A stretch of 64,000 nt of DNA, from positions 53,891-117,890 of the forward strand of contig JAIMKJ010000004.1 of NCBI GenBank assembly GCA_020692565.1, given 5' to 3'. The notes beneath the pieces were generated by a model that had not been told where the DNA came from, did no database searches, and was given only the letters and a program-made list of their open reading frames with translations. Made by a program: the position numbers and the translations under genes. This stretch comes from Thermomonas sp. GTDB lineage: Bacteria; Pseudomonadota; Gammaproteobacteria; Xanthomonadales; Xanthomonadaceae. Of the stretch, positions 37,131 through 46,426 are shown in pieces (the stretch's first letter is position 1; every line of letters starts with the position of its first letter).

Positions 37131-37871
37131 TCAGCCCTGCAGCAGCCGGCCGCCGTCCACAGGCAGGACATGGCCGGTGGTGTAGCCGGCGCCCTGCAGC
37201 AGCCACAGCACCGCGTCGGCGATCTCGTCCTCGCTGCCGGTACGCCCCAACGGCGTACGCGCCAGCAGTGCGGACTTCGCGGCTTCGGCCTTGCCGTCGT
37301 CCGGCCACAGGATCGCCCCTGGCGCGATCGCGTTGACCCGCACCTCCGGCGCCAGTTCCAGCGCCAGCGCACGGGTGGCGGCGACCAGTGCGGCCTTGCT
37401 CATGCAATACACGACGTGATCGCGCAGCGGGCGTTCGGCATAGAGATCGACGAGATTGACGATGGCCCCGCGCGTGGCTTTCAGGTGCGGGGCGGCGGAC
37501 TGGGCGAGCACCAGCGGTGCGCGGGCATTGATCAGGAACTGCGCGTCCCAGTCGGCGGGCGTGATGGTGCCCAGTGGCGTCGGCGAGAACGCCGAGGCGT
37601 TGTTCACCAGCGCATCCAGACGGCCGTAGCGCCCGATCGTGTGCGCCACCAGCTCGGGCAGGCGGTCGTATTCGGCCAGATCGGCCTGCAGGGTGAGCAC
37701 GCTGCCGGGGCGCTCGCCCTCCAGTCGCGCGACCAGCGTGGCCATGTCCGCGGCGGAGCGACGGTAATGCAGGACGAGATCGTAGCCGGCCGCGTGCAGG
37801 CGGCGCGCGATCGCCGCGCCGAGGCGGCGTGCTGCGCCGGTGACCAGGGCGACGGGGCGAGGATGGGGCAT
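37131..37871 (-). CDS. Pteridine reductase-like SDR (FolM type)
   Basis: The 246-aa short-chain dehydrogenase has the nucleotide-binding motif VTGAARRLGAAIARRL. The TGxxxRxG form with Arg, and LVLHYRRSAADM, are typical of pteridine reductases. The catalytic YCMSKAA carries the Tyr-x-x-x-Lys pair. It probably reduces dihydropterins such as dihydromonapterin. The closeness to folB-folK supports a pterin role, but the SDR substrate is not proven. Confidence 0.8.
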   Translation of the reverse strand: MPHPRPVALVTGAARRLGAAIARRLHAAGYDLVLHYRRSAADMATLVARLEGERPGSVLTLQADLAEYDRLPELVAHTIGRYGRLDALVNNASAFSPTPLGTITPADWDAQFLINARAPLVLAQSAAPHLKATRGAIVNLVDLYAERPLRDHVVYCMSKAALVAATRALALELAPEVRVNAIAPGAILWPDDGKAEAAKSALLARTPLGRTGSEDEIADAVLWLLQGAGYTTGHVLPVDGGRLLQG

Positions 37872-37972
37872 GCGGGACGTCCGGCGATCGATTCCAGGGG
37901 CATTTGATCATAGTCAAATGGTCGTGCCCGGGGGCGGCGCAAGCTCATGCCAATCCAGACTGGAGTACGGCC

Positions 37973-38125
37973 ATGCATCCCATCCTCTCCGAATTGTTCG
38001 CCAAGCCGGTCGGTTGGATGACCCTCGGCGGCCTCGCTTTCATGATCGGCCTGGGTCTGTACCTGTGGTGGTTCGCGCGCAGGGAGATCCGCAGAGAGAG
38101 CCGCAAAGAGACGCGGGACGACTGA
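37973..38125 (+). CDS. Small DUF3149-like membrane protein
   Basis: The 50-aa product MHPILSELFAKPVGWMTLGG has one transmembrane helix (WMTLGGLAFMIGLGLYLWWF) followed by a charged tail RREIRRESRKETRDD. It resembles DUF3149 proteins. The ATG at 37973 leaves the hydrophobic helix at residues 15-34, a typical arrangement. The function is unknown. Confidence 0.7.
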   Translation: MHPILSELFAKPVGWMTLGGLAFMIGLGLYLWWFARREIRRESRKETRDD

Positions 38126-38242
38126 ATCCAGCGCTGCGCGACGTCGTCCTGCCCACGGCGGGCGCGCCGCCGGACCCTGCGGGAAAGCGCCGCGGGCGTC
38201 GGGATTCGTTATCCTGTGGGCCCATCGCAACAGAGCTGGCGC

Positions 38243-39427
38243 ATGCAGTACGACGACGATCTCGACGCCGATGCGAAGGCGCACAGCGCGCATCTTGCGT
38301 CGCTGATCCAGGATCAGATCGTGAGCAACGGCGGGGCGCTTCCGTTCTGGCGGTTCATGGAGTTGGCGCTGTACGCGCCGGGGCTGGGTTACTACAGTGC
38401 GGGCGCCACCAAACTTGGGCCGGGCGGCGATTTCGTCACTGCGCCTGAACTCGGCCCGCTGTTCGCGGAGTGCGTGGCCGACGCGCTGGCGCCGGTGCTG
38501 CGCCCGCTCGGCGACGATGCGGTGTTCATGGAAATCGGCGGCGGCACCGGCGCGTTCGCCGAAGCCGCGATCGGGCGGCTGCTCGCCACCGGCGCGATGC
38601 CGGGGCGTTACGCGATCCTCGAACCCAGCGCCGATCTGCGCGAACGCCAGCGCGAGCGCCTGCACGCGCGGCTGGCGCCGGAGATCTTCACGCGCGTCGA
38701 ATGGCTGCAGACGCCGATCAACGAGCCCTGGAACGGCGTGGTGTTCGCGAACGAAGTGATCGACGCGCTGCCGACGTCGCGGTTCGCGGTGATCGAAGGC
38801 GAAATCTACGAAGAACACGTGGCGCTCGATGCGCAGGGCGATTTCGTGCGCGTGGATCGGCCCGCCGATGCGCTGCTCAGCGCCGCGGTGCGTCACGTCG
38901 AGCGCCAGTGCGAACATCCGTTGCGCGACGGTTACCGGTCGGAAGTGCTGCCGCAGCTGCCGTACTGGCTGCAGGCGGTGATCGGCGGCCTGCAGACCGG
39001 CGCGCTGTTGCTGGTCGATTACGGGTACCCGCGCCGCGAGTATTACGACGCGCGTCGCGTGGACGGCACCCTGCGCGCGTTCCATCGCCATCGCATGACC
39101 GACAACGTGTTCGCGCGCGTGGGCCTGCAGGACGTGACCGTTTCTGTCGATTTCACCGCACTGGCCGAAGCCGGCACCGGCGCGGGCCTGGAATTCTCGG
39201 GGTATTGCTCGCAGGCGAGTTTTTTGATCGGCAACGGCCTCGATCAGCGTCTCGGCGAATACGAAAGCCGGACTGCCGACGAGGTCGCGCGCTACGCCTT
39301 CCGCCAGCAGGCGAAGAAGCTGACCTTGCCCGGCGAGATGGGCGAACGCTTCCAGGCGATCGGTTTCGCGCGCAACAGCAGCCTCGACCATGCCTTTCTG
39401 GTCGGCGACCTGAGTTTCCGTCTGTGA
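38243..39427 (+). CDS. SAM-dependent methyltransferase, MidA/NDUFAF7 family
   Basis: The 394-aa protein has the MidA/DUF185 pattern: FWRFMELALYAPGLGYYSAG, TAPELGPLFAECVA, the SAM-binding VFMEIGGGTGAFAEA and GVVFANEVIDALP. In eukaryotes NDUFAF7 methylates an arginine of complex I. The bacterial substrate is uncertain. ATG 38243 was chosen over the upstream GTG at 38216 because the family start is close to DADAKAHSAHL. It is followed by a VanZ-like gene after 10 bases. Confidence 0.88.
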   Translation: MQYDDDLDADAKAHSAHLASLIQDQIVSNGGALPFWRFMELALYAPGLGYYSAGATKLGPGGDFVTAPELGPLFAECVADALAPVLRPLGDDAVFMEIGGGTGAFAEAAIGRLLATGAMPGRYAILEPSADLRERQRERLHARLAPEIFTRVEWLQTPINEPWNGVVFANEVIDALPTSRFAVIEGEIYEEHVALDAQGDFVRVDRPADALLSAAVRHVERQCEHPLRDGYRSEVLPQLPYWLQAVIGGLQTGALLLVDYGYPRREYYDARRVDGTLRAFHRHRMTDNVFARVGLQDVTVSVDFTALAEAGTGAGLEFSGYCSQASFLIGNGLDQRLGEYESRTADEVARYAFRQQAKKLTLPGEMGERFQAIGFARNSSLDHAFLVGDLSFRL

Positions 39428-39437
39428 GCCTCCAGCC

Positions 39438-39860
39438 GTGAGCACCGACAACAGAACGCGCGCGCCGCGCATCGGCCGATCCCTGAAACCCTTCCGCCGG
39501 CCGCTGCTGTGGTCGACGCTGTGGTGCGTCGCGGTGGCGCTGGTGGTGGTGCTGTCGCTGATTCCGGTGCCGGATCTCGGTCGACTGCCCTCGGGCACCG
39601 ACAAGGTCGAGCATTTCCTCACCTATGCCGCGCTCGCCGCGGGTGCGGTGCAGTTGTATCCGCGCTGGCGTTCGCTGCTCAGCGTGGGCGTGGCGCTGGT
39701 GCTGATGGGCATCGGTCTGGAATATGCGCAGGGCGCGCTGACCGAGTACCGCATGATGGACCGCGCGGACGCGCTGGCGAACACGCTGGGCGTGATCGCC
39801 GGCCTGGGGACGCAACTGACGCCCTGGCGGGATCTGTTGTTGAAGCTCGACAACCGCTGA
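39438..39860 (+). CDS. VanZ-like membrane protein
   Basis: The 140-aa product has about four hydrophobic segments (LLWSTLWCVAVALVVVLSLI and LLSVGVALVLMGIGLEYAQ are the clearest). It also has the VanZ-type motifs DKVEHFLTYAALAAG and RMMDRADALANTLGV, whose polar residues are conserved in this family. The start is GTG, ten bases after the methyltransferase stop, which suggests cotranscription. VanZ family members affect glycopeptide sensitivity in some bacteria, but the general function is unknown. Confidence 0.85.
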   Translation: MSTDNRTRAPRIGRSLKPFRRPLLWSTLWCVAVALVVVLSLIPVPDLGRLPSGTDKVEHFLTYAALAAGAVQLYPRWRSLLSVGVALVLMGIGLEYAQGALTEYRMMDRADALANTLGVIAGLGTQLTPWRDLLLKLDNR

Positions 39861-39876
39861 GGCGGACGTTCGAAAG

Positions 39877-39957
39877 CCCTGTGGGAGCGACGGAAGTCGC
39901 GACGAACAGAGATAAGCCTTTCCGCAGATCGTCGCGACTTCCGTCGCTCCCACAGGG
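39877..39957. repeat. REP-type long inverted repeat (copy A)
   Basis: Two perfect 27-base arms (39877-39903 and 39931-39957) flank a 27-base centre. The arms contain GTGGGAGCGACGG, the REP type found in many copies in Xanthomonadaceae and Pseudomonas-like genomes. It sits between the convergent VanZ and cca genes, so it probably also acts as a bidirectional terminator. A second copy is at 44765-44837. Confidence 0.85.
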
Positions 39958-39976
39958 ACATTGCGCGCTTCGTCTA

Positions 39977-41206
39977 TCAGGAAGCGGGTTTCCGCGCCCG
40001 GCGGATCGCATCGATCCGCGCCAGTCGCAGCGCTTCGCCCAGCGCGGGGCCTTGCAGACCTTCCTTGATCACATCCGCGCCGCGCACCGACAGCGCCGCT
40101 GCGTGCAGTGTCAGCAATTCCGCCGCCTGCGGATAATCGGACTCGCCCATGCCGCCGCGGCCGCGCTTGTCGGCTTCGCAGACCGTGGCGAGCAGCGCGA
40201 TCCGTTGTGGCTGGCGGAAGCCGTCGTTGCGCGCGAACAGATCGTGGATGCTGCCGCTGCGCAATTCGAACAGGCGATGCACGTTGAGGTGTTCGCGACA
40301 GGCGGACAGCGCCAGATCGCGGTGCGCCGTCGGCACTTTCAGTCGTGCGCACAACGCCTGCAGCGGATCGAGGCCGCGCTGTTCGTGCAGGATGTGTTTG
40401 GGCAGTTCATCGCTCGGAGTCAGCGCTTTACCCAGATCGTGGGTGAGCGCGGCGAAGCCGACCAGGTCGTCGCCCGGCGCGAGCTGCGCGGCCATGTCGC
40501 AGACCATTTCGGTATGCACGCCGGTATCGACTTCGGGATGGTATTCGGCGCGCTGCGGCACGCCATACAGCGCGTCGACTTCCGGCAGCACCACCGCCAG
40601 TGCGCCGCAGTCGTGCAGCGTGCGCAGGAACGCCGACGGCGTCGCGTATCCCAGCGCGCGCGACAGTTCCTGCCAGACGCGTTCGGGCGTGAGGTCGGCC
40701 AGTTCGCCCGCGGCGGTCATCTCGCGCATCAGCGACATGGTCTCGGGCGCTACCGTGAAACCGTGCGCGGCGAAGCGGGCCATGAAGCGCGCCGCGCGGA
40801 GCACCCGCAGCGGATCCTCGACGAAGGCCTCGCCGACGTGGCGCAGCACGCGATCCTGGAGATCGCGCGCGCCGCCGTACGGATCGACCAGCGTGCCGTC
40901 GGCGGCTTCGGCGATCGCATTGATGGTGAAGTCGCGGCGGATCAGGTCGTCTTCCAGCGTTACCGTCGGCTCCGCGTGGACGACGAAGCCGCGATAGCCG
41001 CGGCCGGACTTGCGTTCGGTGCGCGCCAGCGCATATTCCTCGCCGGTCTGCGGATGCAGGAACACCGGGAAATCCTTGCCCACGGTCTTGAAGCCGGCGG
41101 CCAGCATCGCTTCCGGCGTTTCGCCGACCACCACGTAATCGCGGTCGCCGCAGGGCAGGCCCAACAATTTGTCGCGGACAGCGCCGCCGACGAGATAGGT
41201 GTTCAT
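39977..41206 (-). CDS. cca: CCA-adding tRNA nucleotidyltransferase (multifunctional, HD domain)
   Basis: Cca adds or repairs the 3'-CCA end of tRNA. The 409-aa product begins [20 protein letters not shown] with the nucleotidyltransferase catalytic DRDYVVVG. It includes the basic [16 protein letters not shown] and [14 protein letters not shown], and an HD-type segment [16 protein letters not shown]. The combined length and HD domain match the gammaproteobacterial multifunctional enzyme with phosphatase and phosphodiesterase activities. The frame continues upstream, but the family start is at 41206. Confidence 0.94.
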   Translation of the reverse strand: MNTYLVGGAVRDKLLGLPCGDRDYVVVGETPEAMLAAGFKTVGKDFPVFLHPQTGEEYALARTERKSGRGYRGFVVHAEPTVTLEDDLIRRDFTINAIAEAADGTLVDPYGGARDLQDRVLRHVGEAFVEDPLRVLRAARFMARFAAHGFTVAPETMSLMREMTAAGELADLTPERVWQELSRALGYATPSAFLRTLHDCGALAVVLPEVDALYGVPQRAEYHPEVDTGVHTEMVCDMAAQLAPGDDLVGFAALTHDLGKALTPSDELPKHILHEQRGLDPLQALCARLKVPTAHRDLALSACREHLNVHRLFELRSGSIHDLFARNDGFRQPQRIALLATVCEADKRGRGGMGESDYPQAAELLTLHAAALSVRGADVIKEGLQGPALGEALRLARIDAIRRARKPAS

Positions 41207-41227
41207 GCGTGGTTCGTTGGCATCGTC

Positions 41228-41351
41228 TGTAGGAGGGCCTTCAGGTCCGAGCTTGTGGGATTTCATCGGGAATGAAGGCTATGCTGCGAAACGTTGTTTG
41301 TTTGCCTGAGGCGGGTGATGCAAAGAGCTCGGACCTGAAGGCCCTCCTACA
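41228..41351. repeat. Long inverted repeat between cca and the PH-domain gene
   Basis: Two perfect 26-base arms (41228-41253 and 41326-41351) contain TGTAGGAGGGCCTTCAGG and its complement around a 72-base centre. The sequence differs from the GTGGGAGCGACGG family and is a second REP-like type. It can form a large hairpin. Both neighbours are on the minus strand, so it may act as a terminator of the PH-domain gene. Confidence 0.8.
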
Positions 41352-41357
41352 AAAGCA

Positions 41358-41735
41358 TCATTTCGGTGCGTGCTGCGCGAGAAGCGCGACGATCTGCTGC
41401 GCGCCGGAGTTTCGGCCCAGATGCAGCTCGATCGGCGCGGCCTGTCCCGACAACCAGATCCGCAGCTCGGCTTCCAGATCGAAATGGCCCGCGGTTTCCA
41501 GCGAGAACATGGTGATCGCACGGTAGGGGATGCTGCGGTACTCGGTCTTCTTCGCGGTCAGGCCCTGCTTGTTGACCAGGATGACGCGGCGGTCGGTGAA
41601 CACGATCAGGTCGCGGATCAGCGCGAACGCACGCTGCAGGGTCTCGCCCGGCGCGAGCAGCGGCGCGAATTCCTCTTCGATCTTCTCCAGCGGCTTTTCG
41701 CCGGCGTGGCCCAGCAGGCCGTCGAGCAATCCCAT
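41358..41735 (-). CDS. Bacterial PH-domain-like protein
   Basis: The 125-aa soluble protein has a bacterial pleckstrin-homology-like pattern: a helical start (MGLLDGLLGHAGEKPLEKIE), beta strands with RDLIVFTDRRVILVNKQGLT, the family YRSIPYRAITMFSLE, and a C-terminal helix (GAQQIVALLAQHA). Such domains are common and largely of unknown function, possibly membrane- or protein-binding. It ends about 8 bases from the inverted repeat. Confidence 0.75.
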   Translation of the reverse strand: MGLLDGLLGHAGEKPLEKIEEEFAPLLAPGETLQRAFALIRDLIVFTDRRVILVNKQGLTAKKTEYRSIPYRAITMFSLETAGHFDLEAELRIWLSGQAAPIELHLGRNSGAQQIVALLAQHAPK

Positions 41736-41785
41736 GACGTTGTCCTCGGTCCGAATACGATGGCGTGCTGAACATTATGCCGCGA

Positions 41786-42679
41786 TCACGCGGCGACGCC
41801 GAGAATCTCCGGCAGTTTGGCGCGGACATCGGTGGGTGCGATGCCGAGCTTCGGCAGGCCGTTGTCGTCGCTGGTCGAATCGCGCTGCAGCGAGCGCCAG
41901 TTGTCGCGGCTGATCGGTTTGCCCGGCAGATGTTCGCCGACTTCCGCCTGGACCCGGCCCAGCGCGGCGGGCAGCGGCAGTACGAACCGCGTCCAGCCTT
42001 TCGTTTTCGCGGTGAGTTTCACGATCTCGCCCAGCGTCATGACTTCGGGCCCGACCAGGTCGTAACTGCGGCCGATGCTGGCATCGTCGTCCAGCGCGCG
42101 CACGAAGGCCTCGACGACATCGCCGATCCACACCGGCTGGAAGCGCGCATCGGCGCCGCCCAGCGGCAGCCCCGGCGCGAATCGCAGCAGTTGCGCGAAG
42201 CGGCAGAACAGGCCGTCGCCCGGACCGGCGATCACCGATGCGCGGAACAACGTCCAGTCGACGTCCGACGCGCGGACCCGCGCTTCGGCTTCGCCGCGCG
42301 CCTTGAGGTAATGACTTTCGCCGTCGCCCGCATGCAGTGCGCTCATCTGCAGCAGCCGGCGCATGCCCGTGCGCTGCATCGCGTCGAGCAGCCGCTCCGC
42401 CAGTTCGACGTAGACCTTGCGGAATCCGCTGCCGTCGTCGCCGCGCTCGTTGAGGATGCCGACGAGATTGATCGCCGCGTCGGCGCCGTCGAAGGCTTCG
42501 CGCAGGAAGTCCGCATCGAAGACATCGCCCGTCGCCAGCGCCGCGCCCGCGGGAATGCGGGCGCGGGTGTCCGCGCTGCGCGAGAGTACGCGCACGCGCT
42601 CGCCCTGCGCCAGCAGCCGCGCGACCAGCGCGCGGCCGACGAAGCCGCTGCCGCCCAGCACGACGATGCTGCGGTTCAC
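41786..42679 (-). CDS. NAD(P)-binding epimerase-like protein, complex I NDUFA9 family
   Basis: The 297-aa protein has the Rossmann signature SIVVLGGSGFVGRALVARLL and the atypical SDR pattern of NDUFA9-like proteins (FDGADAAINLVGIL, LLQMSALHAGDG, SHYLKARGEAEARVRASDVD). The central tyrosine-lysine pair resembles the SDR active site. The substrate is unknown. The GTG start overlaps the stop of the Slt gene (GTGA), which suggests co-translation. Confidence 0.82.
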   Translation of the reverse strand: MNRSIVVLGGSGFVGRALVARLLAQGERVRVLSRSADTRARIPAGAALATGDVFDADFLREAFDGADAAINLVGILNERGDDGSGFRKVYVELAERLLDAMQRTGMRRLLQMSALHAGDGESHYLKARGEAEARVRASDVDWTLFRASVIAGPGDGLFCRFAQLLRFAPGLPLGGADARFQPVWIGDVVEAFVRALDDDASIGRSYDLVGPEVMTLGEIVKLTAKTKGWTRFVLPLPAALGRVQAEVGEHLPGKPISRDNWRSLQRDSTSDDNGLPKLGIAPTDVRAKLPEILGVAA

Positions 42680-44718
42680 CGCTGACTCTTGCGCGCGGGT
42701 GCGGGCGCTGGCGAGGCCGGCGGCGGTGCCGGCAATTCCGGAGACGGACAGACGAAGGTCTTGCGGGTATCGACGATGCGTCCGGCGAGGCGGTCGGTGA
42801 TCGGCATCGCGGTGCGGTTGAGCCGCCAGTCGTAGATCACGCTGAAGGCGAGGATGCGCGCGACGTAATCGCGGGTCTCTTTATAGCTGATGGTTTCGAT
42901 CCAGAAATCCGCGTCCATGCCCGGGCGCTGCGACTGCCAGCGCGCCACAGGCGCCGGACCGGCGTTGTAGGCGGCGATGGCGACGTAGGTCATGCCGTAC
43001 TTGTCCTCCATCTCGCGCAGATACGCGCTGCCGAGCTGGATGTTGAACTCGGGGTCGTAGAGGCTGTCGCCTCCGCGCCACGGCAGGCCCAGGCGCTTGG
43101 CGATGCCGGCGCCGGTGCTGGGCAGCACTTGCATCAGGCCGCGCGCGTCGGCGTGCGAACGCGCCTTCGGATTGAACACGCTCTCGGCGCGGATCTCGGC
43201 CGCCACCCAGGTCGGGTCGATGCGATGCCTGGCGGCTTCGCGACGGATGATGCTGTCGTGATGCAGCGGGAACCGCAGTGCGTACAGCCGCAGTTCTTCG
43301 GGATACGACTTGCCGCCGACGTTCACCAGCCCGAATACGCCGCGATCGAACCAGCCGTTGTCCTGGGCGATGTCCACGGCGATCCGGCGCTGTTCCGGCG
43401 TGAATCGCGACAGCGCGTCGCTCCATTCGCGCTCGGCCCAGGCGCCGCGTTCGAGGCGGTACAGCAGCATCGCGCGCGCCATCGCCGGGTCGCGCGCCAC
43501 CGCGGTCTTCGCGGCGGCGTCGGTGTTCGGCGTCCACGGACACAGCGTGTACGGCGCACCGATGCGGTCGGCGGCCAGGAAACCGTGGAATTCGGCCTTG
43601 TTCGCCGCATCGCGGTACAGGATCGCGGCGTTGGCCTTGTCGCCGCTCATTTCCAGCAGCCGCGCTTCGAAATAGCGCCAGCGCGAGTCGCGGCGCAGCT
43701 TCTGGCCCGCGGCGGTGTCGTTCATCTTGCGGATAGCGGCGAGTGCGGCTTTCCAGTCGGAGCGGGCCAGCGCTTCGCGTACCCGCCATTCGTGCAGTTT
43801 TTCGTCGTAGGCGACATCGGGTACCGCGTTCAGGCGGCGCGCCGACTCCGGGCCGTACGAGGCCACGGTCCACAGTGCGGCCTGATACAGCGCACGGCCC
43901 CGCTCGACATCGTTCAGCTCCAGCGCCTCGACGAATTTCGGCAGGCGGGTTTCGGCCACCGCTGGCTGCGCCTTGGCCTGACGGGCGAGGCCATGCGAGG
44001 CGATCAGGCGGCTGCGCGCGGTCTTCGGCCAGTTCAGGGCGCGATCGTGCGGGGATTCGATGAAGGCGGCGTAGTCGTTCGCGAGTGCGAATTCGGTCGC
44101 CGGCAGGCCGCGCGCGGCGGAGCGCATCACCGCGGGCTGCCATTCGGCGGCAGCCTTCTCGATCCGCTCCCATCGCAGGGCAGGCTCAAGCCCACCTTTG
44201 GCCGCCAGCACCGCCATCGGCGCGTCGCAGTCGCCCGGGAGCGATTTGCCGGTGCCGCGCCACAGCGCCTGGGCATCGGTGGTCCAGGCGCCGTCGCTGG
44301 CGCCCAGCGCCTGTCGGGCATTGAGTTCGGCGCAGCGCAGCGCGGTGCTTTTCACCGAATCGGACCAGGCGGCGCGGAACGACGGCCAGTCTTCACGCCT
44401 GGCCAGCGCCGCCAACCACTGTTCGCGGAAGGTTTCGGCCACGGCCTGGCCGCGATAACGGTTCAGGAACGCCTGGCCGCTGGCGGCGGGCAGGGTGTCG
44501 ATGCGCTTGCGCAGGCTGGCGTACTCGACCCAGCCTGCCAGCGTGTGGCCGGCAGGCAAGGGGGGGTCGGGCTCGGTGCCGCGCTCGGCGGCCTCCAGCG
44601 CGGCGCGCGTCTGGACGAGGGTGGCGGTGTCGTTCTGGGCGTGGCAGGCGACGGACAGGCCGGCGGCCAGCAGACCGACAACGGCGGGGAGCATGGTGGG
44701 GAATAGTGAGATTCGCAT
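42676..44718 (-). CDS. slt: Soluble lytic murein transglycosylase (Slt70-like)
   Basis: The 680-aa exported enzyme cleaves the MurNAc-GlcNAc bond of peptidoglycan with 1,6-anhydro formation. It has an N-terminal signal (LFPTMLPAVVGLLAAGLSVACHA), the superhelical U domain, and the catalytic domain with the glutamate in AEIRAESVFNPKARSHADARG, the GLMQVLPSTGAGIAKRL segment and AIAAYNAGP. It ends in a proline- and alanine-rich tail. The start at 44718 is followed directly by the signal peptide. Confidence 0.9.
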   Translation of the reverse strand: MRISLFPTMLPAVVGLLAAGLSVACHAQNDTATLVQTRAALEAAERGTEPDPPLPAGHTLAGWVEYASLRKRIDTLPAASGQAFLNRYRGQAVAETFREQWLAALARREDWPSFRAAWSDSVKSTALRCAELNARQALGASDGAWTTDAQALWRGTGKSLPGDCDAPMAVLAAKGGLEPALRWERIEKAAAEWQPAVMRSAARGLPATEFALANDYAAFIESPHDRALNWPKTARSRLIASHGLARQAKAQPAVAETRLPKFVEALELNDVERGRALYQAALWTVASYGPESARRLNAVPDVAYDEKLHEWRVREALARSDWKAALAAIRKMNDTAAGQKLRRDSRWRYFEARLLEMSGDKANAAILYRDAANKAEFHGFLAADRIGAPYTLCPWTPNTDAAAKTAVARDPAMARAMLLYRLERGAWAEREWSDALSRFTPEQRRIAVDIAQDNGWFDRGVFGLVNVGGKSYPEELRLYALRFPLHHDSIIRREAARHRIDPTWVAAEIRAESVFNPKARSHADARGLMQVLPSTGAGIAKRLGLPWRGGDSLYDPEFNIQLGSAYLREMEDKYGMTYVAIAAYNAGPAPVARWQSQRPGMDADFWIETISYKETRDYVARILAFSVIYDWRLNRTAMPITDRLAGRIVDTRKTFVCPSPELPAPPPASPAPAPARKSQR

Positions 44719-44764
44719 GGCCGCGACTATAGCGAAGCCGGCGCATGTGGTCAGCGACAGCATC

Positions 44765-44837
44765 GTGGGAGCGACGGAAGTCGCGATGGGCCAAGGCAAG
44801 GTCTTCCGGAGTCCGTCGCGACTTCCGTCGCTCCCAC
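44765..44837. repeat. REP-type long inverted repeat (copy B)
   Basis: Two perfect 22-base arms (44765-44786 and 44816-44837) with the same GTGGGAGCGACGG core as copy A at 39877 flank a 29-base centre. It lies between two minus-strand genes, slt and the ATP-grasp-like gene, and could terminate the latter's operon. Confidence 0.8.
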
Positions 44838-44855
44838 AGGGCCGGGCTACGAGTC

Positions 44856-45650
44856 TTACGCCAAGCGCCGGGGCCGGCCTTCGGCGACCGCCTGCGCGAA
44901 CGCGGCCGACAGCCGCTGCAGCGCGGTGCGGCGCTGGGCCGGCGTCCAGCGGTGGCGATAGGCGATGCCCATGCCGGCCGGCGTCTTGTTCGCGTCGATG
45001 ACGTAGATCCGGCCATCGTCGTCGTCGCGCAGCACGTCGAGTTCGCCGAAGTCCAGATGGATCTCGCGGCAGAGGGCGAGGATCTGCCGTTGTTCGCTCG
45101 CGCTGAACAGATCGTCGGTGTCCACCAGGCGGCAGGCGGTGGCGTCGGTCTTCAGGTGTTCGACGATCGGCGCGCGCTCCAGCACGTAGCACAGCGGCAG
45201 GGTGCCGGCGATCACCGGCACCCGGTAGTTCACGGTGCGGCCGTGTTCGCGGCATTCGATCAGGCGCTGGTAGACCATCCGTGGATCGGGATCGCCGATC
45301 GGCGTGGACGCCACCCCGCCACGGCCGCAGGCGTTCTCGTCGGTCTTCACCGCGCATGTGCCGTGCCAGGTGCGCGGGTCGACTTCCGCGCCGTAGCCGA
45401 ACACCGCGCGCATCGCGGCGTCGACGCGGCGTTTGCTGATGTCGCGACAGTCGATGTTCCAGACCGGCATCCGCGCGGCGATGCGCTCCAGCGCCGGATC
45501 CGGATCCATCCACGTGCGGTCGGCCCATGCCACCGCGAGATCGAAATCCGCGCCGATGTCGCTCACGCCCTGGTAGTCGAGCTCGTGGAACATCGCGACC
45601 AGCGTGTAGCCGTCCATGGTCGGGAATTCGGGATGGAAAAGGACGCGCAT
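44856..45650 (-). CDS. ATP-grasp-like protein of unknown function
   Basis: The 264-aa protein is unfamiliar except for its C-terminal part, where LDFGELDVLRDDDDGRIYVI runs into DANKTPAGM, an ATP-grasp-like pattern (acidic metal site in the last strand plus D-x-N). The N-terminal half contains PEFPTMDGYTLVAMF and histidine-rich segments. It is the last gene of the seven-gene operon with the RibA-RibD fusion, 47 bases after the NodH-like sulfotransferase. It may ligate an amine or acid in that pathway. Confidence 0.5.
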   Translation of the reverse strand: MRVLFHPEFPTMDGYTLVAMFHELDYQGVSDIGADFDLAVAWADRTWMDPDPALERIAARMPVWNIDCRDISKRRVDAAMRAVFGYGAEVDPRTWHGTCAVKTDENACGRGGVASTPIGDPDPRMVYQRLIECREHGRTVNYRVPVIAGTLPLCYVLERAPIVEHLKTDATACRLVDTDDLFSASEQRQILALCREIHLDFGELDVLRDDDDGRIYVIDANKTPAGMGIAYRHRWTPAQRRTALQRLSAAFAQAVAEGRPRRLA

Positions 45651-45697
45651 CGTCGGTCTCGGTCGGGTCTGTGCGGAAGGAATCAGTCGTGAATGCA

Positions 45698-46426
45698 TCA
45701 ATCGAGCAGGCGGGCCAGCGGCGTGGAGGCCAGCGACTGGCGCAGCGCGTCGGCGTTGTCGAGCAGTCGTTCCAGCGGTTCGGGATTCTGGCGGATGCTG
45801 CGTGCCTGCAGTGCGCGCGGCGACAGGTTGAGGAACGCGCAGAGCCGCTGTTGTTCTCCGGCATCGAACAGGGATTCGTAGCGGAGTTCGAGCCACCGCT
45901 GGCCACTGCGCCGCATCGAGCCGGTCAGCCCGTCGTAGAAGGCTTCGACTTGCCGCACATGCCGATCCAGCTCATCGTGCTCGATATGGATGCGCGGAGG
46001 CGGTCCGGGTTCGTCCTCGCCCGCATAGGCTTCCCAGCGGCCGGTGAGTTCGGCGATGCGCTCGGACACCAGCGCGCGCAGCGGATTGTTCCGGCGCAGC
46101 ACGAGCTTGGCGATGCCGCGGTCTTCCAGCACCGCCTGCAGAATCTCGGGGTGCTGTTCCGGCGTCATCTTGAAACCGACGCACGCGTGGCCGCGCGCGT
46201 AGCGCCAGACCTGCGCCAGATAGGCGATCGGGTCGTGTTCGCGCGCGACGATGTCGTGCAGCGGCGTCGAGGTGTCGCGCAGATCCAGCGCGGTGAAAAT
46301 GCCGCGCGGGTTGAACAGTTCGTGGTGGCACAGCGCGTCCGGATGGCTGTCGATCAGCGTGCACAGCAGATTGCTGCCGCTGCGCCGCGCCGACAGGATC
46401 ACGAAGCGCCGTGTCGCTTCAGTCAC
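45698..46426 (-). CDS. NodH-like sulfotransferase
   Basis: The 242-aa protein has the PAPS-binding loop FVILSARRSGSNLLCTLIDS at the N-terminus, and RNNPLRALVS and WLELRYESLF typical of Stf0/LPS-type sulfotransferases related to NodH. It probably transfers sulfate from PAPS to a sugar or small molecule. The start is a GTG (46426) overlapping the WD40 gene stop by 8 bases. It lies in the RibA-RibD operon, so sulfation of that pathway's product is possible. Confidence 0.75.
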   Translation of the reverse strand: MTEATRRFVILSARRSGSNLLCTLIDSHPDALCHHELFNPRGIFTALDLRDTSTPLHDIVAREHDPIAYLAQVWRYARGHACVGFKMTPEQHPEILQAVLEDRGIAKLVLRRNNPLRALVSERIAELTGRWEAYAGEDEPGPPPRIHIEHDELDRHVRQVEAFYDGLTGSMRRSGQRWLELRYESLFDAGEQQRLCAFLNLSPRALQARSIRQNPEPLERLLDNADALRQSLASTPLARLLD

